A stretch of DNA of 64,000 nt. Origin: JANNSX01 sp041397825 (GTDB lineage: Bacteria > Pseudomonadota > Alphaproteobacteria > Rhizobiales > Hyphomicrobiaceae). The position numbers and the translations under genes are program-made. Shown one piece after another: positions 52,665 to 60,871 of this stretch; positions within the stretch are counted from its first letter, which is position 1, and each line of letters starts with the position of its first letter. The notes under the pieces were generated by a model. That model was not told where the DNA came from. It ran no database searches and worked only from the letters and a program-made list of their open reading frames with translations. The stretch is taken from contig JAWKVX010000008.1 in NCBI GenBank assembly GCA_041397825.1, forward strand, positions 1 to 64,000. Reading direction: 5' to 3'.

Positions 52665-54029
52665 ATGATGATGGCCACCGCCGTAGCGGACACGCCGATC
52701 CAGGTTCCACTGGCCCCTTCGGCGGTCGATCGTGCCATCTCCCGCGACAAGCACGAAGGGCTGCGCCTCGCTATTCGGGCTCGGCTCGTCGTCATTGCCG
52801 CCTTGGCACCGCTGATGGTGTATCTGAGCGGCGCCTACGAGTCGCTCTACTATCTGGCTTTGCTCGTGTTGTTCGGTGCCATCGGGTGGGCTCAACTCTC
52901 CATGGGGCGCGTGGGACGCTCCCGTACCGAGTTGCTGCTGCTCGTGCTCGACGTTCTGTTCGTCACGGCCGCGCTCGTCATTCCCAATCCGCTGCGCTCC
53001 GACGTCTGGCCAGAGCCGATGCAGTTTCGCTACGGCGGCGCGATCTATTTCACGCTCATTCTGGCCACCGCCGTGCTCGCCTACTCCTGGCGCACGCTCA
53101 TCTTCCTCGCCGGCACGATCATCCTCACCTGGAGCGCCGCCCTCGTCTGGACGGCCATGCAACCGATCGACGAGCCCGAGCTCAGACAGCGCGTCTTCGA
53201 TGCGCTCGCCGGCTCGCCCCATCTCGCCCATTACCTCGATCCCTACAGCCTCAACATACCCAATCGCGTGCAGGAGCTGGTGGTGATCGCCCTCGTTGCC
53301 GCGACGCTCGCCACGGCCGGCTGGCGGAGCCAGCGCCTGCTGCACCGGCAGGCGGCGGCCGAGCGGGAGCGGTTCAACCTCTCGCGTTATTTCTCACCCA
53401 ACGTCGTCGAGCTCATCGCCAACAACGATCAGCCGCTCGCGACCGTTCGCGCGCAGAAGGTGGCGGTACTGTTCGTCGACATCGTCGGGTTCACCGCCTA
53501 TGCCGACGAGCACGAGCCAGCCATCGTCATCAGCACGCTTCGGAGCTTCCTCGAGCGCATGGAACGCGAGGTCTTCCGGCATGAGGGGACGCTCGACAAA
53601 TATCTGGGCGACGGTCTCATGGCGACATTCGGCACCCCCGTCCCCGGGCCGAACGACGCGGTCCACGCCTTGCGTTGCGGCTGCGCCATGCTTGCAGCCA
53701 TCGCCGCCTGGAACGAGGAGCGCGCCGCTCGCGGTGAGCCCGCACTCGCCATCGGGGTCGGCATTCACTATGGCCCGGTCGTCACCGGCGACATCGGCGC
53801 GAACCGGCTCGAGCTTGCGGTTATCGGCGCGACGGTCAACATCGCGAGCCGTCTCGAGGCGCACACCCGCGTGCTGAATGTCTCGCTCATTGCCAGCCGG
53901 GATCTCATCGAGCAGGCGCGTTCCGAGCCGGACTGGACGGAGGACGACACCCAGGGGCTCGAGCCGGCCGATCCGCAGGTGATCCGCGGTGTCGCCGAGC
54001 CTGTCCATACCTGGACACTTTCGGGCTGA
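52665..54029 (+). CDS. Membrane-bound class III adenylate/guanylate cyclase
   Basis: 454 aa. Residues about 35-190 form an N-terminal membrane domain of about six hydrophobic segments. A short linker (HRQAAAERERFNLSRYFSPNVVELIA) leads to the C-terminal catalytic domain. Metal-binding Asp residues are in VLFVDIVGFT and YLGDGLMATFG. The purine-selecting Lys is in LDKYLGDG and the transition-state Asn/Arg in GATVNIASRLEAHTR, favouring cAMP. The pairing of a six-helix membrane part with a cyclase is common in alphaproteobacteria. Three consecutive ATG codons make the exact start ambiguous by two residues. Confidence 0.9.
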   Translation: MMMATAVADTPIQVPLAPSAVDRAISRDKHEGLRLAIRARLVVIAALAPLMVYLSGAYESLYYLALLVLFGAIGWAQLSMGRVGRSRTELLLLVLDVLFVTAALVIPNPLRSDVWPEPMQFRYGGAIYFTLILATAVLAYSWRTLIFLAGTIILTWSAALVWTAMQPIDEPELRQRVFDALAGSPHLAHYLDPYSLNIPNRVQELVVIALVAATLATAGWRSQRLLHRQAAAERERFNLSRYFSPNVVELIANNDQPLATVRAQKVAVLFVDIVGFTAYADEHEPAIVISTLRSFLERMEREVFRHEGTLDKYLGDGLMATFGTPVPGPNDAVHALRCGCAMLAAIAAWNEERAARGEPALAIGVGIHYGPVVTGDIGANRLELAVIGATVNIASRLEAHTRVLNVSLIASRDLIEQARSEPDWTEDDTQGLEPADPQVIRGVAEPVHTWTLSG

Positions 54030-54113
54030 ACCTGCCCCTCGACCTCGGTCGCCGGCTCGACTAACGTTCTCTGCCGCCCGCGCACCGGGGCGGCCCGCAC
54101 ACCAGGGGGAAGC

Positions 54114-55178
54114 ATGGCCTCGGTCGATGTCGTCGATGTCCGGAAATCCTACGGCACGCTCGAGGTCATCCACGGCGTCTCCGTCGCCATCGCGGATGGC
54201 GAGTTCGTCATCCTGGTTGGCCCTTCCGGCTGCGGCAAGTCCACTCTGCTCCGCATGATCGCCGGTCTCGAGGCCATCTCGTCGGGCGATATCCGGATCG
54301 GCGAGCGGGTGGTGAACACTCTGCCGCCCAAGGACCGGGACATCGCCATGGTGTTCCAGAACTATGCGCTCTACCCGCACAAGACCGTGGCGTCGAATAT
54401 GGGATTCGCGCTCAAGCTGCGCGGCACGCCGAAGGCGGAAATCGACAGCCGCGTCCGGCGCGCTGCCGAGATCCTGGACCTGATGCCCTATCTCGACCGC
54501 TATCCGAGGCAGTTGTCCGGCGGTCAGCGCCAGCGCGTCGCCATGGGCCGCGCCATCGTCCGCGATCCCTCCGTCTTCCTGTTCGACGAGCCGCTCTCCA
54601 ACCTCGACGCCAAGCTCAGGGTGCAGATGCGCGCCGAGATCAAGGAATTGCATCAGCGTCTGAAGACGACGACGGTCTATGTCACCCACGACCAGGTGGA
54701 GGCCATGACCATGGCGGACCGGATCGTCGTGCTGAACAATGGCGTGATCGAGCAGGTGGGCTCTCCCCTGGAGCTCTACGACAAGCCGGCCAACCTGTTC
54801 GTCGCCGGCTTCATCGGCTCGCCGTCGATGAACCTGCTCAAGGGCACGATCCGCGTCAACGGCACCGCGAGTTTCGTCACCGACGGCGGCGCGAAGCTGC
54901 CGTTATCGGGTGCCCCCGCCGGCGCCGACGGCCGCGCCGCCATCTACGGCATCCGGCCGGAGCACTTCATTCTGTCGGGCACCGGTGACGAGGCGGAAGT
55001 GTCCGTGATCGAGCCTACCGGCTCGGAGACCCAGGTGTTCGCCAAGCTCGGCGGCGAGAAGGTCGTCGGCGTCTTCCGCGAGCGGATTTCCGCCGCACCG
55101 GGGTCGCGGCTGCCGATGGTGCCGAACGCGGAGGCTGTGCATCTGTTCGACGCGGCGACGGGGGGAAGGATGAATTAA
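54114..55178 (+). CDS. ABC transporter ATP-binding protein, MalK/UgpC type
   Basis: 354 aa. Walker A GPSGCGKST (about residues 38-46), Q-loop VFQNYALYPHKTV, signature LSGGQRQRVAMGRA, Walker B VFLFDEPLSNLD and switch His in VTHDQVEAM are all intact. The C-terminal regulatory OB/TOBE part (about 235-354) is as in sugar and glycerol-3-phosphate importers. No permease or binding-protein gene is adjacent, so it is either a shared ATPase for distant systems or a remnant of a split operon. Confidence 0.92.
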   Translation: MASVDVVDVRKSYGTLEVIHGVSVAIADGEFVILVGPSGCGKSTLLRMIAGLEAISSGDIRIGERVVNTLPPKDRDIAMVFQNYALYPHKTVASNMGFALKLRGTPKAEIDSRVRRAAEILDLMPYLDRYPRQLSGGQRQRVAMGRAIVRDPSVFLFDEPLSNLDAKLRVQMRAEIKELHQRLKTTTVYVTHDQVEAMTMADRIVVLNNGVIEQVGSPLELYDKPANLFVAGFIGSPSMNLLKGTIRVNGTASFVTDGGAKLPLSGAPAGADGRAAIYGIRPEHFILSGTGDEAEVSVIEPTGSETQVFAKLGGEKVVGVFRERISAAPGSRLPMVPNAEAVHLFDAATGGRMN

Positions 55179-55335
55179 GGGGCCGATCGCAAGGTCATGC
55201 GCGTCGCCGGCCCGCAATCGGCGACGCTCGCGGTCACGCCATCGCAAGCGCTTGCTCCGTCCTCGATGGCATCCAGCATATTGCCTATGCGGCAACGGAC
55301 GTTATGGTAGGCATCGGTGAAACGGGGCGCCGCTC

Positions 55336-56430
55336 ATGCAGATCTTTCTGTCCTACGCCTCCGAGGACAAGGACGTCGCGGAGCCGATTGCCTTCTCGTT
55401 GCGGGCGCGCGGCCATTCCGTGTTCCTCGACCGTGACGATCTGCCGGCCGGCGGCGAGTACGACCGCCGCATCGAGGCGGCGGTCGGACAGTCGGGCCTG
55501 TTCGTCTTCCTGATCAGCCCGGCCTCCGTCGCCAAGGGTCGGTTCACGTTGACCGAGCTCGAGTTCGCCCGCCGGAAGTGGCGCAAGGCGGATGGTCACA
55601 TCCTGCCGGTCATGATCGGCGAGACGCCCATGGACACCGTGCCGAGCTTCCTCAAGGCCGTCACCCTGCTCGAACCCAAGGGAAACGTCGCCGCCGAGGT
55701 TGCGAGCGCCGTCGATGCCACGGCGAGCGCCACCGTGCAGGCCAGCGTCCTCCTCTTCACCGTTGCCGGCGCCATCTCGGGCGCGCTGACGACACCGCTT
55801 CTCAATGTCCTCGACGACGTCTCGTGGCTGAGCGGACACAATCTAGGCAGCGTGCCGCTGAACATTGTCCTGGCCGGAACGGCCTTCGCCCTCGCACTCG
55901 CGGCGATCCTCGTCTTGCAGCTCAGGTTCCAACCCAGGCAGTTGCTCATCATCGTCGCTGTGCTCGGTGGCTGGTATCTGGCGCTGGAGGTGTTCATCCA
56001 GCGCGATGCCTCGCCGCCAAAGGGACTGGGCGAGGCGCAGGAGCTGTCCGAGCTCGACCTGCAATGCCAGGCCATCGAGGCGGGGACGCTCACCGCGACC
56101 CCGGAACTCGAGAGGTCCTGCATTGAGCGCAAGCTTGCCACAACCGAAACGGAGCTGGCTCGGACCAAGGGCTACTGGAGCTCGCTCATCACGCACGGCC
56201 TCAGCGGCGCCATCGGCGCCTTGATCACCGTCCTCGGCGTGCCGCTGGCAACCCGCCGGCGCTTTGCGGTCGTGGGCATGGTGGCCGCGACGGGAGCGGG
56301 CATTGTCGTGGCGGTTGCGTTCTTCGTGGCCGTCTCGGCCATTGCCGCCTTGCTTCCCCTTGAGTTCTACACCCTGTTCATCCCCTGGCAGGCCGCCGTC
56401 GCAGGTGTGATCGGGCGCTACCTTCGCTGA
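55336..56430 (+). CDS. TIR-domain protein with C-terminal membrane segments
   Basis: 364 aa. The TIR domain occupies about residues 1-125: MQIFLSYASEDKDVAEPIAF (box 1), SVFLDRDDLPAGGEYDRRI (box 2), SGLFVFLISPASVAKGRF, then TLTELEFARR with Glu74 or Glu76 as candidate NADase glutamate. About five to six hydrophobic segments follow (about 135-155, 175-195, 205-225, 285-305, 312-335, 345-362), with a short soluble insert (about 230-280, two cysteines). It might be an immune effector that depletes NAD+ or a membrane scaffold. No sensor or partner gene flanks it (ABC ATPase before, uvrB after). Confidence 0.85.
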   Translation: MQIFLSYASEDKDVAEPIAFSLRARGHSVFLDRDDLPAGGEYDRRIEAAVGQSGLFVFLISPASVAKGRFTLTELEFARRKWRKADGHILPVMIGETPMDTVPSFLKAVTLLEPKGNVAAEVASAVDATASATVQASVLLFTVAGAISGALTTPLLNVLDDVSWLSGHNLGSVPLNIVLAGTAFALALAAILVLQLRFQPRQLLIIVAVLGGWYLALEVFIQRDASPPKGLGEAQELSELDLQCQAIEAGTLTATPELERSCIERKLATTETELARTKGYWSSLITHGLSGAIGALITVLGVPLATRRRFAVVGMVAATGAGIVVAVAFFVAVSAIAALLPLEFYTLFIPWQAAVAGVIGRYLR

Positions 56431-56443
56431 CGGCGCCTCTGGC

Positions 56444-56471
56444 CGCTCCTGACATCGTGCTGTCAGGAGCG
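56444..56471. terminator. Hairpin between the TIR gene and uvrB
   Basis: 11-bp perfect inverted repeat (56444-56454 and 56461-56471) with a 6-base loop, 14 bases after the TIR stop. There is no T-run. It separates the TIR gene transcriptionally from uvrB. Confidence 0.55.
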
Positions 56472-56540
56472 CCGGTCAAGCTGCCGGATCGGCCATCGAG
56501 GCCCCTTCCCAGAGGCGCGCTCCGGGGTCATAGTCCGCCC

Positions 56541-59270
56541 ATGTCCCGCAAGCCCCGCTCGAAAGCCCAGGCGCCGCTTCCCCCGCCGCCCGAAACCGCG
56601 GCCGGAACCCCGGCGCCACGGGGGTTCGGCGAGGCGCCGCAGGCGGGCGTTATCGACGCCGCCTCGCCATCGGCGACACTGCAGGCGCTCCTTTCCCGTC
56701 CGGACGAGCGCACCGAATCGGCCAAGGCCATCCTCGCCCGCCAGCCAATGCTGGCGACCCACCCGCTCGTCTCCGGCGGCATGCCGATGTTCATGCCGCA
56801 CCGTCCCCCCCGCCCGGAGAAATCAGAGGGCGGCCAGAGGCTCGTCCTCGCCTCCGATTTCGAACCGAGAGGCGACCAGCCCCAGGCGATCGCCGATCTG
56901 GTCGCGGGCGTGGACAAAATCGAGCACGACCAGGTGCTGCTCGGCGTCACGGGCTCCGGCAAGACTTTCACGATGGCGCAGGTGATCCACCGGACCCAGC
57001 GTCCGGCCCTCGTCCTCGCGCCGAACAAGACGCTCGCCGCACAGCTCTACGGCGAGTTCAAGAGCTTCTTCCCGGACAATGCCGTCGAGTATTTCGTCTC
57101 CTACTACGACTACTATCAGCCCGAGGCCTATGTGCCCCGGACCGACACCTATATCGAGAAGGAAGCCTCCATCAACGAGCAGATCGACCGCATGCGGCAT
57201 GCGGCGACGCGGGCCCTGCTCGAGCGCGACGACGTCGTTGTCGTCGCCTCGGTCTCCTGCATCTACGGCATCGGCTCGGTCGAGACCTACTCGGCCATGA
57301 CCATGACGGTGCAGGCGAAGGAGCGCATCTCGCAGCGCCAGCTGCTTGCCGATTTCGTGGCACTGCACTACCGGCGCAACGATCAGGCATTCGGTCGCGG
57401 TACCTTCCGGGTCCGTGGCGACACCGTCGATATCTGGCCGGCGCACATGGAGGATCGCGCCTGGCGCATCCAGCTGTTCGGCGACGAGATCGATTCCATT
57501 ACCGAGCTCGATCCCCTGACCGGCGCCAAGACGATGGATCTGGCGCTGATCAAGCTCTACGCCAACTCGCACTATGTGACGCCGAAGCCGACGCTCGACC
57601 AGGCGATCCGGCGCATCGAGATCGAGTTGCAGGAGCGCCTCGCGGAGCTGAAGGCCGCGGGCCGCCTGCTCGAAGCACAGCGGCTCGAGCAGCGCACGCA
57701 GTTCGATATCGAGATGATGCAGGCGACCGGCTCCTGCGCCGGCATCGAGAACTATTCGCGGTATCTCACCGGCCGTAATCCGGGCGAGCCGCCGCCGACG
57801 CTGTTCGAGTATCTGCCCGACAACGCCCTCGTCTTTGTCGACGAAAGCCATGTGACGGTGCCTCAACTCGGCGGCATGTTCCGTGGGGACTACCGGCGCA
57901 AGGCGACACTCGCCGAGTTCGGCTTCCGCCTCCCTTCCTGCATGGACAATCGCCCGCTCCGCTTTGAGGAATGGAATGCGATGCGGCCACAAACGGTCTA
58001 TGTCTCGGCGACGCCCGGCCGCTGGGAGCTCGAGCAGACCGGCGGCGTCTTCACCGAGCAGGTCATCCGCCCGACGGGCCTCACCGATCCGCCCGTGGAG
58101 ATCCGACCGGCCAAATCCCAGGTGGATGATCTGGTCGACGAGGTGAAGCAGGTGGCCCTCAAGGGTTACCGCGCCCTGGTGACGACGCTGACCAAACGCA
58201 TGGCCGAGGACCTGACGGAGTACATGCACGAGCAGGGCATCCGTGTCCGCTACATGCATTCGGATGTCGAGACGCTCGAACGCATCGAGATCATCCGCGA
58301 TCTCCGCCTCGGCGCGTTCGACGTGCTGATCGGCATCAACCTCCTGCGTGAGGGCCTCGACATCCCCGAATGCGCGCTGGTCGCCATCCTCGACGCCGAC
58401 AAGGAAGGCTTCCTCCGCTCGGAGACCTCGCTCGTGCAGACGATCGGCCGGGCCGCCCGCAATGTCGACGGCAAGGTGATCCTCTACGCCGAGGGCATGA
58501 CAGGCTCGATGGAGCGCGCCATCGCCGAGACCAACCGGCGGCGCGAGAAGCAGCAGGCCTACAATGCCGAGCACGGCATCACGCCGGAGAGTGTGAAGAA
58601 GGGCATCGCCGACGTCATGGGCTCGATCTACGAGCAGGATTATGTGACGGTCGACGCCGGGCTCGCCGAGGGCAAGGAGGGAACGCTCGCCGGGCACAAT
58701 CTCGAGGCGGTTCTGGCCGACATGGAGAAGCGCATGAAAGCCGCCGCGGCCGACCTCGAGTTCGAGGAGGCGGCACGGCTGCGCGACGAGATCCAGCGCC
58801 TGAAGCAGGTGCAGCTCGCCCTGCTCGACGATCCCCTCGCGCGTCAGGAGGCGGTCGAGGATCGCGCCGGGAAATTTGGTGCAGGCGGCCGTCCCGGCGA
58901 GGCGAAGGGCGCGCGGCTCTCACGTCCAGGCCGGGGCAAAGCCGATCGGGAGGGGTCCCACATCCGCGACGGCTACGAGCCCGTGCAGCCGACCTATGCG
59001 CAATCGACCTCGCGCGTCCGTCAGCCCGACATCGACGACATGGGCCCGGGCACCGATCGGGTGGTGCCGCGCGCCAAAGCCGGGGCCTACGGGGAGAATA
59101 TTCGCGGACCGCACAAGCCGTCGCTCGAGGAGATGGGGCCACACGCCGAGCAGCCGTTGCCGTCGGGCGCTCGACCGCCCCGCCCTGCCCGCGGCCCGAG
59201 CTCCGACGATCCGGCCAAGACCAAGGGCCGCCGTGGACGGCCGAGGAAAACCGGACGGCCCGGCGCGTAG
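56541..59270 (+). CDS. uvrB: Excinuclease ABC subunit B
   Basis: 909 aa, against about 670 for E. coli UvrB. The extra length is an N-terminal extension of about 95 residues and a disordered C-terminal tail of about 125. Helicase core: Walker A LLGVTGSGKTFTM; the damage-wedge beta-hairpin around YYDYYQPEAYVPRTDTYIEK; DEAD-type VDESHVTVPQLGGMF; motif VI QTIGRAARNVDGKV. The UVR coiled coil (MEKRMKAAAADLEFEEAARLRDEIQRL) binds UvrC. The tail ends GRRGRPRKTGRPGA, an AT-hook-like GRP core. The start at 56541 is the ATG nearest to the family start; ATG 56457 is in the hairpin. Confidence 0.96.
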   Translation: MSRKPRSKAQAPLPPPPETAAGTPAPRGFGEAPQAGVIDAASPSATLQALLSRPDERTESAKAILARQPMLATHPLVSGGMPMFMPHRPPRPEKSEGGQRLVLASDFEPRGDQPQAIADLVAGVDKIEHDQVLLGVTGSGKTFTMAQVIHRTQRPALVLAPNKTLAAQLYGEFKSFFPDNAVEYFVSYYDYYQPEAYVPRTDTYIEKEASINEQIDRMRHAATRALLERDDVVVVASVSCIYGIGSVETYSAMTMTVQAKERISQRQLLADFVALHYRRNDQAFGRGTFRVRGDTVDIWPAHMEDRAWRIQLFGDEIDSITELDPLTGAKTMDLALIKLYANSHYVTPKPTLDQAIRRIEIELQERLAELKAAGRLLEAQRLEQRTQFDIEMMQATGSCAGIENYSRYLTGRNPGEPPPTLFEYLPDNALVFVDESHVTVPQLGGMFRGDYRRKATLAEFGFRLPSCMDNRPLRFEEWNAMRPQTVYVSATPGRWELEQTGGVFTEQVIRPTGLTDPPVEIRPAKSQVDDLVDEVKQVALKGYRALVTTLTKRMAEDLTEYMHEQGIRVRYMHSDVETLERIEIIRDLRLGAFDVLIGINLLREGLDIPECALVAILDADKEGFLRSETSLVQTIGRAARNVDGKVILYAEGMTGSMERAIAETNRRREKQQAYNAEHGITPESVKKGIADVMGSIYEQDYVTVDAGLAEGKEGTLAGHNLEAVLADMEKRMKAAAADLEFEEAARLRDEIQRLKQVQLALLDDPLARQEAVEDRAGKFGAGGRPGEAKGARLSRPGRGKADREGSHIRDGYEPVQPTYAQSTSRVRQPDIDDMGPGTDRVVPRAKAGAYGENIRGPHKPSLEEMGPHAEQPLPSGARPPRPARGPSSDDPAKTKGRRGRPRKTGRPGA

Positions 59271-59381
59271 GTCGAGGTGTGGCTGCTTCGAGGCCCCGAC
59301 GAGACGGCGCGTGTCGCTCCGTCACGAGGCGGAAGGCTGGAATGCCGACAGACTTGATGCTTGGCTCGAAAGGAGCGACCG

Positions 59382-60014
59382 ATGTCCCTCACCTTTTACA
59401 CCAATCCCATGTCGCGAGGCCGCATCGTCCGCTGGATGCTCGAGGAGGTCGGCCAACCCTACGAGACGGTGCTGCTCGACTGGGGCACGACCATGAAGGC
59501 GCCCGAGTATCTCGCCATCAATCCGATGGGCAAGGTGCCGGCCGTCACGCATGGCGACACGGTGGTGACCGAGGCCGCCGCGATTTGCGCCTATCTGGCG
59601 GATGCCTTCCCCGAGGCGGGCCTGGCGCCGCCCCACGGACATCCTGATCGCGGCCCCTACTATCGCTGGCTCTTCTTCGGGGCGGGGCCGGTCGAGGCGG
59701 CGGCATCGAACAAGGCGCTTGGCGTCGAGGTCCCGCCGGAGCGCCGGGGCATGGTCGGCTACGGCACCCTCGAGGCGGTGACGAAGGCGCTCGAAGGTGC
59801 CGTGACAAGAGGCGCCTATCTCGCGGGCGATCGCTTCTCGGCCGCCGATCTCTACGTCGGCGCCGAGCTCGGCTGGCTGATGCAATTCGGCGTCATCGAG
59901 AAGCGGCCGGCGTTCGTGACCTATACGGATCATCTCCTCGCCCGGCCCGCGGCCAAGCGGGCCGCGGCCATCGACGATGCCCTGATCCCCGAGCGCCCTT
60001 CCGCACCCGCCTGA
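59382..60014 (+). CDS. Glutathione S-transferase family protein
   Basis: 210 aa. The N-terminal thioredoxin fold includes TFYTNPMSRGRIVRWMLEEVGQPYE, with a conserved Asn/Ser region for glutathione, NPMGKVPAV (cis-Pro) and TEAAAICAYLAD. The C-terminal helical domain is normal, with AGDRFSAADLYVG (N-capping box). GGAG lies 6 bases before the ATG at 59382. It follows uvrB by 111 bases. Conjugation of glutathione to an unknown electrophile is the general role. Confidence 0.92.
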   Translation: MSLTFYTNPMSRGRIVRWMLEEVGQPYETVLLDWGTTMKAPEYLAINPMGKVPAVTHGDTVVTEAAAICAYLADAFPEAGLAPPHGHPDRGPYYRWLFFGAGPVEAAASNKALGVEVPPERRGMVGYGTLEAVTKALEGAVTRGAYLAGDRFSAADLYVGAELGWLMQFGVIEKRPAFVTYTDHLLARPAAKRAAAIDDALIPERPSAPA

Positions 60015-60021
60015 GCCAGCC

Positions 60022-60642
60022 TCAGTTGCCGGACACTTTCATGGCCCGCAGCGCCTGCTGGATCAGCGGCTGCGCCTTGAGACGCGACCGCTCCGACCGG
60101 TCAAAGGCGGCGTGCTTGCGATAGCACGCGGCCTGCTCCTTCGCCAGCATCTGGGCGACGCGCTCCGCCAGACCGTCGCAGGTCGACGCGCGCAGCGCCC
60201 GCACCTTCGCCTGCAGGGTGCCGAGGCAACCGATCCAGAGCGATTTGTGGGTCTCCTCGTGCCGTCGGACGAAGGCATAGAACGACTTCCATGCCGACCG
60301 CACCCGCTTCGAGGCGTCGGGCAGGTCCTGCGCCGCGGGCAGGGTAATCGTGAACTTGATGCCGACGGTATACCTGGGAATCCGGCAACCCTTGCCCGTG
60401 ACGACCTGACCGGCCTGCGAGATCTCGCTGTTGGTTACGGCGTAGGCGCCCTCCCCGTTCACGGTCGGGCCGTGCAGGTGCAGGTTGCGCATCAGCTCGA
60501 GCGCCGTCGTGCCGTTGACGGGATAGTACTGGTAGTCGACCGCCACGCGCGGCCCCGCGACACCCGGCCCGGCGCCAAGTCCTATTCCGGCAAGGGCCAG
60601 CACGATCAACCCCGATAACCGCCGCAGCAGGATGCTCGACAT
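60022..60642 (-). CDS. DUF922-family secreted protein with an HExxH motif
   Basis: 206 aa. It has a Sec signal peptide (LSGLIVLALAGIGLGAGPGVAG, cleavage near 30). The mature part begins with VDYQYYPVNGTTALELMRNL, typical of DUF922. FVRRHEETHKSLW (about residue 130) carries an HExxH motif of metalloproteases, and four cysteines could form disulfides. DUF922 has been described as a putative Zn-dependent protease family of unknown target. Start 60642 has GGAGACCGGGA upstream. It is divergent from the OmpA-family gene. Confidence 0.85.
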   Translation of the reverse strand: MSSILLRRLSGLIVLALAGIGLGAGPGVAGPRVAVDYQYYPVNGTTALELMRNLHLHGPTVNGEGAYAVTNSEISQAGQVVTGKGCRIPRYTVGIKFTITLPAAQDLPDASKRVRSAWKSFYAFVRRHEETHKSLWIGCLGTLQAKVRALRASTCDGLAERVAQMLAKEQAACYRKHAAFDRSERSRLKAQPLIQQALRAMKVSGN

Positions 60643-60871
60643 TCCCGGTCTCCATTGGCTTTCGGGCGCCGAGCCTACCGTTACCGCGTCTACTGACAAG
60701 CGAATTCATGCTGACGGCCCGGAAGGCCTGTCGGGCCAGGCCACCCTTGGCCGGGGATCCCGCCCCATCTGCCCCGCTCACGCCGCATTCATGTTGTGTG
60801 CCTCATCCTCGAACCCTGAGCGGCTGCCTCCATCGGCTGCCCAATCGTCGGTCTCGCCCTGGGAGGGCCAA

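Noticed and set aside
56823..58697. 624-codon minus-strand frame opposite uvrB
   Set aside because: Shadow of the highly conserved uvrB reading frame.
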